Part shown: in pieces, positions 18,488 through 27,413 of the stretch
Layout: every line of letters starts with the position of its first letter
How positions within the stretch are numbered: position 1 is the stretch's first letter
Assembly: GCA_028291405.1 (NCBI GenBank)
Contig: JAQGID010000395.1
Location: 21,371 to 85,370 of the forward strand
Source: Rhodospirillales bacterium
GTDB lineage: Bacteria; Pseudomonadota; Alphaproteobacteria; ATCC43930; CGMCC-115725
Length of the DNA stretch: 64,000 bases
Direction of reading: 5' to 3'
The notes under the pieces: generated by a model
What the model was told of the DNA's origin: nothing
Seen by the model: only the letters and a program-made list of their open reading frames with translations
Database searches by the model: none
Translations under genes and position numbers: made by a program

Positions 18488-20019
18488 CGTGTTCCTCCCG
18501 TCAATTCATAGCGGCCGTCCGCCAGTCGCTGGAGGCGGCCTTCTTTGTAGAGCGTGTCGAATGTCCGCAGGATCTCGCGGCCGTCGCGGGTGCCGAGCGC
18601 GGCCATCAGGTCGAGGTAGGTCGCCGGTCCCTGCGCCAGCACCTGCTCGACCGTCGCGCGCGGGCGCTGCGGCATGATCGGCGGCTGCGGGATCGCGTAT
18701 TCGAAGGAAGCGCCCTTGCCGAACGGCTTGGTGCAGTCGAAGCCGGCCTTGGCGCCGGTGCGGCTGCCGGCGAGCGAGGGGTCGATCGGTACGGCGCGGA
18801 AGCCGCTGGCGGAGACGAAGTCGCGGTCGGCCTGGAAGCGGGTCGCCAGCGCCCAGTCGATCTGCTCGTCGGAGAACACGTCGACATCCTCGTCGACGAC
18901 GAAGACATGCTTGACGTCGGCGGTCGAGCAGAAGACCGCGGCGATGGCATTGCGCGATTCGCCGGGATAGCGCTGCCGCAGCGAGACGCGGACGTTGTAC
19001 ATGCCGCCGGAGGAGGCGGTGCAGCACACTGCGACCGGCTCGCGGATCGCCTGCTGCAGGACGCTCCACACCGCCGCCTCGGTCTTCGCCGAGCCGAGCT
19101 GCGCCGTATCGGTGCCAGCGATCCGCTTGCCGCCGATCGTCACCGTCTGGAACAGCGCGTCGCGCCGCCGGGTGATCGCGGTCAGGTGGAAGACCGGGTT
19201 CTTCTTCACCGCGCCGTAATAGCCGAGGTACTCGCCGTAAGGACCCTCCGGCTCGACCAGGCCGCGTGGATCGAGATAGCCCTCGAGGACGATCTCGGCG
19301 TCTGCCGGGACATAGCCGTCGACCGTGATGCATTTGACGATCGGCACCGCGGCGCTACGCAGCGCGCCGATCACTGCCAGCTCGTCCATCGCGGGGGTGA
19401 CGGCGACGGCGGCGATGAAGTCGCTCGGGTGGCTGCCGACGGTGAAGGCGACGGGCAGCTTCTCACCCTTGGCGATCGCTTTTTGATACAGCGCACGGAG
19501 ATCGCTCGGGGCGTTGAGGTCGATGCCCGCCGTTTGCGGCCCGCGCAGCATCATCCGGCGGCAGCCGAGATTGGTCCAGCCGGTCGCGGGATCGCGCGCG
19601 AAATCGATGCTGGCGGAGATATAGGGCGCGCCGTCGAGCCCGTGTTGGAGATGAACCGGCAGCGTCGTGAAATCAGCCTCGTCGCCGGTGACGACGATGT
19701 CATGCACCGGCGCCTCGGAGGATCTCACCTCGACGGGCGCAAAGGGCTGCGTCAGCCGGTCGCGCAACACCTTCGGAAACCCCGCCGCATCGGTGCCGAG
19801 GGCGAGAGCCAGCCGCTGCCGCGATCCCATGACATTGCCGACGAGCTCGGCGCGCTCCGGGCCGACGGCGCGGAACCACACCGCCTGCGGGCTGGAATCG
19901 AGCACGGCGGCGACGTCGACGAGGTCGATGGGTGCTTCGTGGATTTTGCACTCGCCCTGCTGAACCAGCAGCTCGATGAACCGGCGTAGGCGGAACTTCT
20001 CGGTGTCTGGCTGGCTCAT
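18484..20019 (-). CDS. UbiD-family decarboxylase with C-terminal winged-helix-like extension
   Basis: prFMN-dependent (de)carboxylase family, 511 residues. The family motif with the catalytic acidic residue is clear: E258 in EGPYGEYLGYYG, with the preceding EIVLEGYLDPRG and the KH-VFVVDEDVDVF segment near 360-375. Residues 456-511 lie beyond the core and read as helix-helix-recognition-helix-wing (TYLDLMAAL, DGREILRTFDTLYKEGRL, then a Gly-Arg-Tyr wing). UbiD enzymes need prenylated FMN made by UbiX; no ubiX lies in the window. It overlaps the acyl-CoA ligase gene upstream and the binding-protein gene downstream. An aromatic or alpha,beta-unsaturated acid is the likely substrate, possibly as CoA ester. 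Confidence 0.93.
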   Translation of the reverse strand: MSQPDTEKFRLRRFIELLVQQGECKIHEAPIDLVDVAAVLDSSPQAVWFRAVGPERAELVGNVMGSRQRLALALGTDAAGFPKVLRDRLTQPFAPVEVRSSEAPVHDIVVTGDEADFTTLPVHLQHGLDGAPYISASIDFARDPATGWTNLGCRRMMLRGPQTAGIDLNAPSDLRALYQKAIAKGEKLPVAFTVGSHPSDFIAAVAVTPAMDELAVIGALRSAAVPIVKCITVDGYVPADAEIVLEGYLDPRGLVEPEGPYGEYLGYYGAVKKNPVFHLTAITRRRDALFQTVTIGGKRIAGTDTAQLGSAKTEAAVWSVLQQAIREPVAVCCTASSGGMYNVRVSLRQRYPGESRNAIAAVFCSTADVKHVFVVDEDVDVFSDEQIDWALATRFQADRDFVSASGFRAVPIDPSLAGSRTGAKAGFDCTKPFGKGASFEYAIPQPPIMPQRPRATVEQVLAQGPATYLDLMAALGTRDGREILRTFDTLYKEGRLQRLADGRYELTGGTR

Positions 20020-21527
20020 GAACGTTTCTCCCAGTACGGCGCGCGCAGGAGCGCCTTGGCGATCTTACCGGGGCCGCTCTTCGGCAATGGCTCGGGCGAG
20101 ATCTCGATGATCTTTGGTATCTTGTAACCTCCGATCAGCCCGCGGCAATGCCCCATCAATGTGACGGGCGTCGCGGTGCCGCCGGCAGCGAGGACGACGA
20201 TCGCACGGACCTCCTCGCCCCAGCGCTCGCTCGGCACGCCGAAGACCGCCGCTTCGACGACCTCGGGATGCGCCAGCAGCGCGTTCTCGACCTCGGTCGG
20301 GTAGACGTTCTCGCCGCCCGAGATGATCATCTCCTTCTTGCGGCCGACGACCGTGAAATGCCCATCGGCGTTTCGGATACCGAGATCGCCGGTGCGGTAC
20401 CAGCCGTCCGGGATCGCTGCTGCCGTGGCAGTGGGATCGCGCCAATAGCCCGCCATGACGCGAGCTCCGGCGACTGCGAACTCACCGATTTCGCCGTCCG
20501 CCACGTCGCGCGCGTCGTCGTCGACGATCCGCAGATCGATGCTGAGCACCGGCTGGCCCACCGAGTTGCGCCGCGTCGCGCCGTCGTGGCGGAGATCGCG
20601 CGGCAGCTGCTGGCAGACCATGCCGCCAGTCTCGGTGATGCCGTAGGCCTGCAGCAGATCGCAGCCGAGCGCCGCGGCGCAGCGATCGAAGGATGCGTCC
20701 GGCATCGGCGCTCCGCCGTAGCTGATGCGCTCCAGCGAGGCGAGATCGTAATCGCCGATTGGCGACAGCCTGACGATCATGTCGAGGAGCGTCGGCGGCA
20801 GGCTGGTCTGGGTGATGCGCTCGGCCTGGACGAGAGGTCCGAAGCGCATGGGGTCGAAATGCGTCGTCACGTGGCGGCCGCCGACGAGGCTGACCGCCCA
20901 GATCGCGAAGGCGTCGACCAGGTGGAACATCGGAGGCGCGTGTAGCCAGACGTCGTCACCGGTCAGCTCGAGCGCGACGATCGAATCGAGCGCGCTGCTC
21001 AGCAGGTTCGCCTCGGTGAGGCAGACGCCCTTGGGCTCGCCGGTCGTGCCGCTGGTGAAGAAGATCTGCGCAATACTGTCGGGCTCGACGGAAGCCGGCT
21101 GCTCCAGCGGCGTCGCGGCGGCGATCATCGCCTCGTAATCGTTGGGCGCCCCCGGCGGCTCATCGTCGCTCCATCGCAGCGCGGCGACTGTGCCGGGATC
21201 GTGGGGCAGCGCTTGCAGCAGAAGACTCGTCTCGGTCCGCTGCAGGATCCGGTCGTACTCCGCACCGGCGAGCCGCGTGTTGAGCGGCACGAGGATCAAG
21301 CCGGCATAGGCGCAGGCGAGATTGGCCTCGAGGTACCGAAAGCTGTTGTGGCCGAGGATCGCCACGCGGTCGCCCGGCCGCAAGCCGCGCGCCAGCAGCC
21401 CGCCGGCCAGGGCTTTGACGCGTCCCGCCAGCTCGGCGTAGGAGAGCCGGACGGCGCCATCGCTGACGGCGACTTGCCGCCCGTACAACGAGGCGGCGCG
21501 ATCGACGATGCGCGACAGCGGGAACAT
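20016..21527 (-). CDS. Acyl-CoA ligase (AMP-forming)
   Basis: ANL-superfamily enzyme of 503 residues activating a carboxylic acid to its CoA thioester through an acyl-AMP. The P-loop is FFTSGTTGEPKG, the A5-type motif AYGITETGG, the hinge region GDLGIRNADGHFTVVGRKKEMI, the C-domain GGENVYPTEVE and the C-terminal catalytic Lys in PKSGPGKIAK. It lies 27 bases after LivF of system 2 and overlaps the UbiD gene by 4 bases. The position suggests that it activates the imported acid before or after decarboxylation. Confidence 0.93.
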   Translation of the reverse strand: MFPLSRIVDRAASLYGRQVAVSDGAVRLSYAELAGRVKALAGGLLARGLRPGDRVAILGHNSFRYLEANLACAYAGLILVPLNTRLAGAEYDRILQRTETSLLLQALPHDPGTVAALRWSDDEPPGAPNDYEAMIAAATPLEQPASVEPDSIAQIFFTSGTTGEPKGVCLTEANLLSSALDSIVALELTGDDVWLHAPPMFHLVDAFAIWAVSLVGGRHVTTHFDPMRFGPLVQAERITQTSLPPTLLDMIVRLSPIGDYDLASLERISYGGAPMPDASFDRCAAALGCDLLQAYGITETGGMVCQQLPRDLRHDGATRRNSVGQPVLSIDLRIVDDDARDVADGEIGEFAVAGARVMAGYWRDPTATAAAIPDGWYRTGDLGIRNADGHFTVVGRKKEMIISGGENVYPTEVENALLAHPEVVEAAVFGVPSERWGEEVRAIVVLAAGGTATPVTLMGHCRGLIGGYKIPKIIEISPEPLPKSGPGKIAKALLRAPYWEKRS

Positions 21528-21554
21528 GACGTCGGTCTCTCCTGATACGCCGAT

Positions 21555-22295
21555 CTATTCGGCGTCATGCGTCGCGGCATGGTCGCGCAGGCGGCGCATT
21601 CCGACAAGTCGGTCGAGCGCGGCGACGTCGTCGAGGAGGGCGCGGCTCGTGCCGGAATGGATGATGCGGCCGCGTTCGAGGACGATCACCTGCTCGGTCA
21701 GCTCGAGCGCGAAGCGGGTGTGCTGCTCGACCAGGATGATCGTCAGCCCTTCCTCGTTCATCAACTGCCGGATGCGGCTGGCAATCTCCTTGACGATGAC
21801 CGGCGCCAGACCCTCGAGGGGCTCGTCGAGCAGAAGAAGGTCGGGATTAGTCATCAGGGTGCGGCCGATCGCCAGCATCTGCTGCTCGCCGCCTGATAAT
21901 TGCCGTCCGAGGTTGCGCCGCCGCTCGGCGAGCCTCGGAAACTGCTCGTAGATACGCGATTTCGTCCAGCGTCCGGGCCGCGCGGCGATCGCGAGATGCT
22001 CGTCGACGGTGAGCGAGGGGAACACCTCGCGGCCCTGCGGGACCCAGCCCAGTCCGGACTTGACGCGGTCGTCCGGTGCGACGCGCGTGATTTCGGCGCC
22101 GCGCCAGGAGATCCGGCCGCTGCGCGCCGACAGATGTCCCATGAGCGACAGCATCAGCGTCGACTTGCCCATGCCGTTGCGCCCCAGCACGGCGAGCGAG
22201 CGGCCCTTCTCGATGGTCAGCGAGACGTTCTCGAGGACCAGGGAATCGCCGTATCCCGTGCTGAGGCCGGCGACGTCGAGAAGCGGCTCAGACAT
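21555..22295 (-). CDS. Liv-type ABC ATPase, LivF-like (system 2)
   Basis: A 246-residue ATPase. Walker A is GRNGMGKST, with GWVPQGREVFPSLTVDEHL, signature LSGGEQQMLAIGR and Walker B LLLLDEPLEGLAPV all LivF-typical. The start was set at ATG 22295 (MSEPLLDVAGL), which overlaps the LivG stop by 8 bases; the longer open frame upstream is an out-of-frame read through LivG and is Arg/Ser-rich nonsense. The C-terminus carries a His-rich tail. Confidence 0.93.
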   Translation of the reverse strand: MSEPLLDVAGLSTGYGDSLVLENVSLTIEKGRSLAVLGRNGMGKSTLMLSLMGHLSARSGRISWRGAEITRVAPDDRVKSGLGWVPQGREVFPSLTVDEHLAIAARPGRWTKSRIYEQFPRLAERRRNLGRQLSGGEQQMLAIGRTLMTNPDLLLLDEPLEGLAPVIVKEIASRIRQLMNEEGLTIILVEQHTRFALELTEQVIVLERGRIIHSGTSRALLDDVAALDRLVGMRRLRDHAATHDAE

Positions 22296-23061
22296 TTTCG
22301 CCGTCGCCGAGATAGACCTCGCGGACCTCGGGATGGTTCGCGATCTCGTCGGGCGTCCCCTCGCAGAGAATGCGGCCCGCGACGAGGACGGTGATCCGCT
22401 GGGCGAAGCGAAAGACGACGTCCATGTCATGCTCGATGAAAAGCACGGCGACGTCGCTCGGCAGCGCCTCGATGGCGGTGAAGATCTCGGCGCTTTCCTG
22501 CTGCGGGACGCCCGCCGCGGGCTCGTCGAGCAGCAGCACCTTCGGCTTCGCGGCAAGAGCGAGGACGATCTCAAGCAGGCGCTGGCGGCCGTAGGGCAGC
22601 TCGTGGGTCGGACGCCCGGCGTCGTCGCCGAAATCGAAGTCCGCCAGCAGCGCCTGCGCCTCGTCGATCGCATCGTCGCAGCCGGACAACGCTCGGAATG
22701 GATTGATGCAGAGGCCGCGGCGCTGGCAGATCGCGAGCGTCGCTGCTTCGAGCGGCGACAGCTCGGGAAAGAGCGTATTGATCTGGAAGGTGCGCGCGAG
22801 GCCGCGGCGGACCCGCTCCTCCGGCCGCAACCGCGTGACGTCGGAGCCGTTCAGCAGAACCGTGCCGGACGACGGCGCGAGGACTCCCGTCAGAAGGTTG
22901 ATCAAGGTGCTCTTGCCGGCGCCGTTCGGCCCGATCAGCGCATAGCGGGCGCCTTGCGGCAAGCGGAACGACACATCCTGGGTGACGCGCAGCGCACCGA
23001 AGCTCTTGTGCAGGCCGCGTGTCTCGAGGACGGTCTCAGGACTCGCCGAATTAATATTCAT
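22288..23061 (-). CDS. Liv-type ABC ATPase, LivG-like (system 2)
   Basis: A 257-residue ATPase with Walker A GPNGAGKST, LivG-typical LARTFQINTLFPELS, signature ELPYGRQRLLEI and Walker B KVLLLDEPAAGVP, then the H-loop LFIEHDMDVVF. LivG family members often have a Tyr/Pro-containing signature as here. It overlaps LivM upstream by ATGA. It completes system 2 with LivF, LivM, LivH and the binding protein. Confidence 0.93.
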   Translation of the reverse strand: MNINSASPETVLETRGLHKSFGALRVTQDVSFRLPQGARYALIGPNGAGKSTLINLLTGVLAPSSGTVLLNGSDVTRLRPEERVRRGLARTFQINTLFPELSPLEAATLAICQRRGLCINPFRALSGCDDAIDEAQALLADFDFGDDAGRPTHELPYGRQRLLEIVLALAAKPKVLLLDEPAAGVPQQESAEIFTAIEALPSDVAVLFIEHDMDVVFRFAQRITVLVAGRILCEGTPDEIANHPEVREVYLGDGENV

Positions 23062-24065
23062 CGACCGTTACCGATCCGATCGCCGAGGCGGCGCAGGAAG
23101 CCGACGATGCCGCCGGCGCCGGACATGACGACGACGCAGAGGATGAGGCCCAGCCAGAAATTCCAATAGACCGGATTGACCGCAGCGAGTTGGTCGCGCG
23201 CGACGATGAAGACCATGGCGCCGACCATCCCGCCGACGAGGTTGCCGATGCCGCCGAGCACCAGCATGATCAGCACCGAGATCGAGCGATCGAAGCTGAG
23301 AACCTCCAGCGCGACATATTGCGTCGTCTCGGCGAGGAGCGCGCCGGCGACGCCGGCGACCGCCGCCGAGATGGTGAAGGCCATCATCAGCTGGAAGCGA
23401 ACCGAGATGCCGAGCGCCGGGACGCGCCGGATGTTCTCGCGGATCCCGGTCAGAGCGAGGCCGAAAGGCGAGTTCACCAGCCGACGCGCCAGCAGATAGA
23501 AAATGAAGATGACGACGAAGGCATAGATGAAACCGACATTGCCATCGATGTCGAAGGCAAAGAGTCCGAGAACCGGTTGGACGATCATCCCTTGCAGCCC
23601 GTCGTCGCCGCCGGTCAGGCTGCTCCATTTGTTCGCGAGCTCGTAGCAGAGGAGGCCGATGCCGAGGGTCACGGTCAGCAGCGCCGCGCCGTGCAGCCGG
23701 GCGACCAGCAGGCTGCACAGCGCCCCGAAGGCGCCGGCGACGATGGCGCCGCCGATGAGGCCGAGCAGAGGGTCGCCCCAGCCCTGCTGCGCCAGGATGC
23801 CGGCGGTATAGGCGCCGATGCCGAAGAATGCCGCGTGGCCCATCGACGCGATGCCCGAGTATCCCAGCAGCAGATCGAGCGAGACGACGAACAGGCCGGA
23901 GATCAGCGCCTGGGTGATCAGGACGTGATGGCCGGGGAAGAGGAAGAAGCTCGCCGCAGCGATGAGCCAGAAGGCTATCTCCTCCCAGCGCCAGCGGCTG
24001 CGGCGCAGGAAGAGGTGGCGGGCGACGACGCTCGGCGCGGGGATTCTGGGTGCGAGGGCGACCAT
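23058..24065 (-). CDS. Liv-type ABC permease, LivM-like (system 2)
   Basis: A 335-residue permease with LivM hallmarks: LLGYSGIASMGHAAFFGIGAY and a C-terminal VLGGIGNLVGGMVGAMVF segment, with multiple TM helices. ATG 24065 shares one base with the LivH stop (TGATG) and so is preferred over an upstream in-frame start that would run into LivH. Confidence 0.92.
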   Translation of the reverse strand: MVALAPRIPAPSVVARHLFLRRSRWRWEEIAFWLIAAASFFLFPGHHVLITQALISGLFVVSLDLLLGYSGIASMGHAAFFGIGAYTAGILAQQGWGDPLLGLIGGAIVAGAFGALCSLLVARLHGAALLTVTLGIGLLCYELANKWSSLTGGDDGLQGMIVQPVLGLFAFDIDGNVGFIYAFVVIFIFYLLARRLVNSPFGLALTGIRENIRRVPALGISVRFQLMMAFTISAAVAGVAGALLAETTQYVALEVLSFDRSISVLIMLVLGGIGNLVGGMVGAMVFIVARDQLAAVNPVYWNFWLGLILCVVVMSGAGGIVGFLRRLGDRIGNGR

Positions 24066-24925
24066 CAGCGTCCGAAGATGCCTTGCGGGCGCCACAAGAG
24101 GAGGAGCACGGTCACGGCATAGAGGACGAAAGCGCCGGCCTCCGGCACGTAATATTTGCCGGCGACGTCGCAGATGCCGAGCGCGATGGCGGCAAGCAGC
24201 GTTCCCTGGATCGAGCCGAGCCCTCCGACAACGACGACGATCAGGAGATAGACGAGGTATTTGACTGGAAAGCTCGGATCGAGACCGACGAGATAGACGG
24301 CAAGGCCGCCGCCCAGCCCCGCGAGGGCGCTGCCGATCGCGAAGGCCAGAGTGAACAGCCGGTCGACGTTGATGCCGCAGCTGACCGTCATCCGCCGATT
24401 GTCGACGGCGGCGCGGATCTTGGCGCCGAAGGTCGTCCGCTCGATCCCGAGGACCAGTCCCAGCGTCAGCAGTCCGCCGAGCAGGATCAGGAACAGCCGG
24501 TAGGTGCCGACGTCGACGATCCCGACATGGACACGCCCGTCGAGGAACTCGGGCACCCGCACCGGCTGCGGCGTCGAGCCCCAGACGTAGGTCGCGATCG
24601 CCACCGTCATCGAGACGATCCCGATCGTCAGCAGCACCTGGTCGAGTTCCTTGCCGCCGTAGAAGCGCTTGAAGATCGTTCGCTCGACGATCCAGCCGGC
24701 GATCGCGGCGCCGATCGCCGCCGCCGGCAGGGTCAGCAGGAACGGCCAGTGATAGTCGCGCATCAGCCCGACGACGATGTAGCCGCCCAGCATCGCCAGC
24801 GAGCCGTGCGCCAGATTGGCGAAGCCCATCAGCCCCATCGTGACCGAGAGGCCGCCGGCCATGAGGAAGAGCAGGACGCCATAGGCGAGCCCGTTGATCA
24901 GGATATTGACCAGCGGACCGATCAC
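24065..24925 (-). CDS. Liv-type ABC permease, LivH-like (system 2)
   Basis: A 286-residue permease with the classical LivH motif GLMGFANLAHGSLAMLGGY near the N-terminus and VVVVGGLGSIQGTLLAAIALG near the C-terminus. It lies 25 bases after the binding-protein gene and is coupled to LivM. It forms the second complete Liv-type transporter of the operon. Confidence 0.92.
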   Translation of the reverse strand: MIGPLVNILINGLAYGVLLFLMAGGLSVTMGLMGFANLAHGSLAMLGGYIVVGLMRDYHWPFLLTLPAAAIGAAIAGWIVERTIFKRFYGGKELDQVLLTIGIVSMTVAIATYVWGSTPQPVRVPEFLDGRVHVGIVDVGTYRLFLILLGGLLTLGLVLGIERTTFGAKIRAAVDNRRMTVSCGINVDRLFTLAFAIGSALAGLGGGLAVYLVGLDPSFPVKYLVYLLIVVVVGGLGSIQGTLLAAIALGICDVAGKYYVPEAGAFVLYAVTVLLLLWRPQGIFGR

Positions 24926-24950
24926 GATGCGGGCCTGCTCTACCGGGCTG

Positions 24951-26141
24951 CTACTTGGTCTCGACGCCGCGGTCGTTGACCATCGGGATCATGTCGAACT
25001 CGACGTTCTGCAGCTTGCCGTCGACCTTCTTGACCTCTCGGATGTAGATGTTCTGCACGATGTCGCGGTTCTCGTCGATCGCGATCGGGCCGCGCGGCCC
25101 CTCGGCCTTGTATTGCTTGAGCAGCGCGATCGTCTTGTCGGGATCGATCTTGCCGTTCTGCTGCTCGACGATCTTGTAGATCGCGTTGAAGACGTCGTAG
25201 GTGACGGCGGCGACGAAATTGGGCCGCTCGCCGGGACGGGCGACCTTGTAGAACGCCTTCACGAACTCCCTGTTGATCGGGGAATCGTGCGATTCCGAAT
25301 AGTGGTAGGTCGTGATCATGCCAAGCGCCGGATCGCCGAGCGCGTCGAATTGGTTCTCGTCGCTGAGATCGCCGGTCGCCAGCACCTTGACGCCGGCGTC
25401 CTTCATGCCGGAATCCTTATAGGCCTTGAGGAAGGCCGTCGGATGGTCCTGCGCCGGCGCGAAAATGAAGATCGCCTGCGGATTGGCATCCTTGGCGCGC
25501 TGAACATAGGCGGAATAGTCCGGGCTCGCCAGCGGCGGCTTGACCTCGCCGAGCAGCGTCCCGCCGGCCTCGGCGAAGACCCTCTTGAAGGTGTTGCCGG
25601 CCTCGGTCCCGGGTCCGTAGTCGGTGTAGATCGCGAAGACCCTGGTATAGCCGTTCTTCACCGCCCAGCGGGCGAAGGGCGCGACCGCCTGGCCGGTGGT
25701 GAAGCCGAAGCGCACCATGTAGGGCGCATTGGTCAGGATCTCGGTCGTCGCGGCGTTGACGATGATTATCGGCATCTTGGCCTGCGTCGAGAGGCCCGCC
25801 GCCGCGAGCGCGTTCGGCGTGAAGTCGAAGCCGGTGATGAGGTCGACCTTGTCGCGCGAGATCAGCTCCTGGACGAGGCGGCGGACGACGTCCGGCGCCG
25901 GGCCGGTGGTATCGCGCCGGATGATCTCGACCTTGCGGCCGGCGACGACGTCGCCGCGCTGCTCCATGAAGACTTTGATCGCGGCATCGAGCTGGCCGCC
26001 GAACAGCGCCGCCGACCCGGAATAGCCACCGAGCAATCCGATCTTGAGCGGCGGCTCCTCGGCCGAGGCCGGCGTCGGCGCCATCAGCGCCGCCAGTGCC
26101 ACTAGGGCGAGCCATGCCCCACCGAGCCCGGATGTTTTCAT
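24951..26141 (-). CDS. Liv-type periplasmic substrate-binding protein (system 2), first gene of the 12-gene unit
   Basis: A 396-residue peripla_BP_6 protein with a Sec signal peptide (MKTSGLGGAWLALVALAALM, cleavage after ASA near residue 27) and a mature start PLKIGLLGGYSGSAALFGG. ATG 26141 is preceded by a GAGAGGGGGAAAC ribosome site; the upstream extension is discarded. As first gene with a putative promoter upstream, it heads the 12-gene run ending at 13255. The sequence differs clearly from the system 1 binding protein, so the two systems probably take different ligands. Confidence 0.92.
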   Translation of the reverse strand: MKTSGLGGAWLALVALAALMAPTPASAEEPPLKIGLLGGYSGSAALFGGQLDAAIKVFMEQRGDVVAGRKVEIIRRDTTGPAPDVVRRLVQELISRDKVDLITGFDFTPNALAAAGLSTQAKMPIIIVNAATTEILTNAPYMVRFGFTTGQAVAPFARWAVKNGYTRVFAIYTDYGPGTEAGNTFKRVFAEAGGTLLGEVKPPLASPDYSAYVQRAKDANPQAIFIFAPAQDHPTAFLKAYKDSGMKDAGVKVLATGDLSDENQFDALGDPALGMITTYHYSESHDSPINREFVKAFYKVARPGERPNFVAAVTYDVFNAIYKIVEQQNGKIDPDKTIALLKQYKAEGPRGPIAIDENRDIVQNIYIREVKKVDGKLQNVEFDMIPMVNDRGVETK

Positions 26142-26192
26142 GGTGTTTCCCCCTCTCGATAATCGACGGTCGCTTACGACGACGTTCGGGCC

Positions 26193-26222
26193 ATTCGTGT
26201 CAGGTGCGGAAAACCGTGTCAA
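26193..26222 (-). promoter_or_regulatory. Candidate promoter of the 12-gene operon
   Basis: On the minus strand a perfect TTGACA (26222-26217) is followed after 18 bases by ACGAAT (26198-26193), a weak -10. A related CTGACACGA lies 19 bases downstream of TTGACACGG, so the two may be regulator half-sites instead. Distance to the first start codon is about 50-80 bases. Inferred from consensus only. Confidence 0.3.
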
Positions 26223-26235
26223 GGCGATAGCCGGA

Positions 26236-26248
26236 CAGGCGTCGCCTG
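26236..26248. promoter_or_regulatory. 13-base palindrome upstream of the operon
   Basis: CAGGCG-T-CGCCTG is a perfect palindrome about 15 bases upstream of the candidate -35 box of the catabolic operon. It also lies just after the LapG-like gene. Either an operator or part of a short hairpin; evidence is the symmetry and position alone. Confidence 0.25.
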
Positions 26249-26303
26249 CCGCGAGATCCAGCAGCTTGCCGAACTTTGCCGAGCCTAAACCAGACCCTCG
26301 GGG

Positions 26304-27011
26304 CTAGTTATCCAAACTCAGTGGCGCCGAGCCGGATGCATAGCGACGTCCGTCGTGCCCGCCGCCTGGCTCTGCGTGTTGTCCATATGCCGCAAGAGCC
26401 GTCTTTACTGCAGCCGCGTCGGCGGGGAGACGAACCCATCGCTGGCTGCCGTCGTGGGCTTGCGCCGTCATCCAAATATACCGCAGCTGGTCCCACCAGA
26501 CGAGCCGTGGTCGTCGGCTGTCTAGAACGAGCGTTCCGCGATCCGTGTCGACCAGCAGGACCGCGTGATAGATGAATTGCTGCGGGCTGCCATCATCGAC
26601 GAATGCGGTCGCGATCCGTAATGCACCGGCGGGCCAGCCCCGCGCGAGCAACTGAAGTTCCTTCTGCGCGACATAGGTCTTGCAGTCGCCCTCGGAGGCT
26701 AGCGGGTTCCAAGTCGTCGTCGAACGGTAGGTGATAGTCGCGGCGACCTGCTCCTGTACCTGCACAAGCTCATGTGCCCGCTCCGGCGTCAGCCGCACAA
26801 CCCTCGGGGGTGCCTCTCGATGACAGAAGGCAGCATGAAATTGCTGCTCTGCGGGACCGACCGAGGTTTCAGCGGAGCGGCAATATTCGCCGAAACCGAA
26901 CGGGGGCGACGCCGGCTGCGCGGTGTCGACCAGCAGGCTCCCGCTTCCTGCCGGGATTTCACCACAGCCGACAAGCGTTGCCACACCGATCAAGAACAGA
27001 ATTTTCCACAT
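26304..27011 (-). CDS. LapG-like transglutaminase-type cysteine proteinase, putative lipoprotein
   Basis: A 235-residue protein matching the bacterial transglutaminase-like cysteine proteinase pattern (BTLCP, the family of LapG). A catalytic triad is visible: Cys110 in EGDCKTYVAQK, His149 in IYHAVLL and Asp164 in LVLDSRR. The N-terminus (MWKILFLIGVATLVGC) has a hydrophobic stretch and lipobox LVGC with Cys16, so it is probably an outer- or inner-membrane-anchored periplasmic lipoprotein. Classical LapG cleaves large adhesins under c-di-GMP control with LapD; neither gene is nearby. Codon use is less GC3-biased than its neighbours and the upstream region is AT-rich, which may mark transfer. 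No clear ribosome site precedes the ATG. Confidence 0.78.
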   Translation of the reverse strand: MWKILFLIGVATLVGCGEIPAGSGSLLVDTAQPASPPFGFGEYCRSAETSVGPAEQQFHAAFCHREAPPRVVRLTPERAHELVQVQEQVAATITYRSTTTWNPLASEGDCKTYVAQKELQLLARGWPAGALRIATAFVDDGSPQQFIYHAVLLVDTDRGTLVLDSRRPRLVWWDQLRYIWMTAQAHDGSQRWVRLPADAAAVKTALAAYGQHAEPGGGHDGRRYASGSAPLSLDN

Positions 27012-27413
27012 AATCGGCCAACAGAGTATTTGGCGACCGAGTTATCGTGTTTAAAGTTCTTTAGTCAGTGGCACATAATAATTTTAAAAAAGGTAGTTTT
27101 ATTTCGCCGCTTCTATCTGAGCGCTAAAAACAAAAAGGATAAGCGACGCGGGGTTATACCTCCTGCGTCAATTATTGCTGGTGCGGAAATTATTTCGAGT
27201 AGAAGTGACCCGCGGCATTAAGCGTTGAAGGCGGGTCTGATGCTCTTCGCATCTGGGGCGCTCGCCTTGCAGGTTTTTCCCTACTCAGCGTAGCGCCGCG
27301 GGATCGAAACCCAAGTTTTCGGTTCAGCCTCACGGGCTCGGCGCCGCACCCTTTTGCGGCCAGGATCCGCGGATCTGGCACGGTCCAAGCAACTCGATCT
27401 TGCTCGACCGGCG
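27012..27413. other. Non-coding stretch with an AT-rich core
   Basis: These 402 bases lie between the LapG-like gene and the end of the HMG-CoA-lyase-like gene. Bases about 27020-27200 are strikingly AT-rich (runs such as AATTTTAAAAAA, TTTTATTT) compared with the rest of the window. No ORF here has a convincing family signature or ribosome site. The remainder (27200-27413) returns to high GC. Apart from the promoter listed I see nothing definite; an acquisition boundary or decayed sequence is possible. Confidence 0.55.
27041..27068 (-). promoter_or_regulatory. Candidate promoter of the LapG-like gene
   Basis: CTGACT (27068-27063) and GATAAC (27046-27041) on the minus strand are spaced by 16 bases, each matching the sigma-70 consensus at four of six positions. 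A start near 27034 would leave a leader of about 22 bases before ATG 27011. Position and AT-rich context support it. Confidence 0.35.

Noticed and set aside
21555..22673. A 372-residue version of the system 2 LivF with a long N-terminal extension
   Set aside because: The extra residues are an out-of-frame read of the LivG gene (Arg/Ser/Cys-rich). The LivF motifs begin at ATG 22295.
27012..27413. A mobile-element remnant or tRNA in the AT-rich patch
   Set aside because: No transposase fragment, terminal inverted repeats, target duplication or cloverleaf could be recognised.
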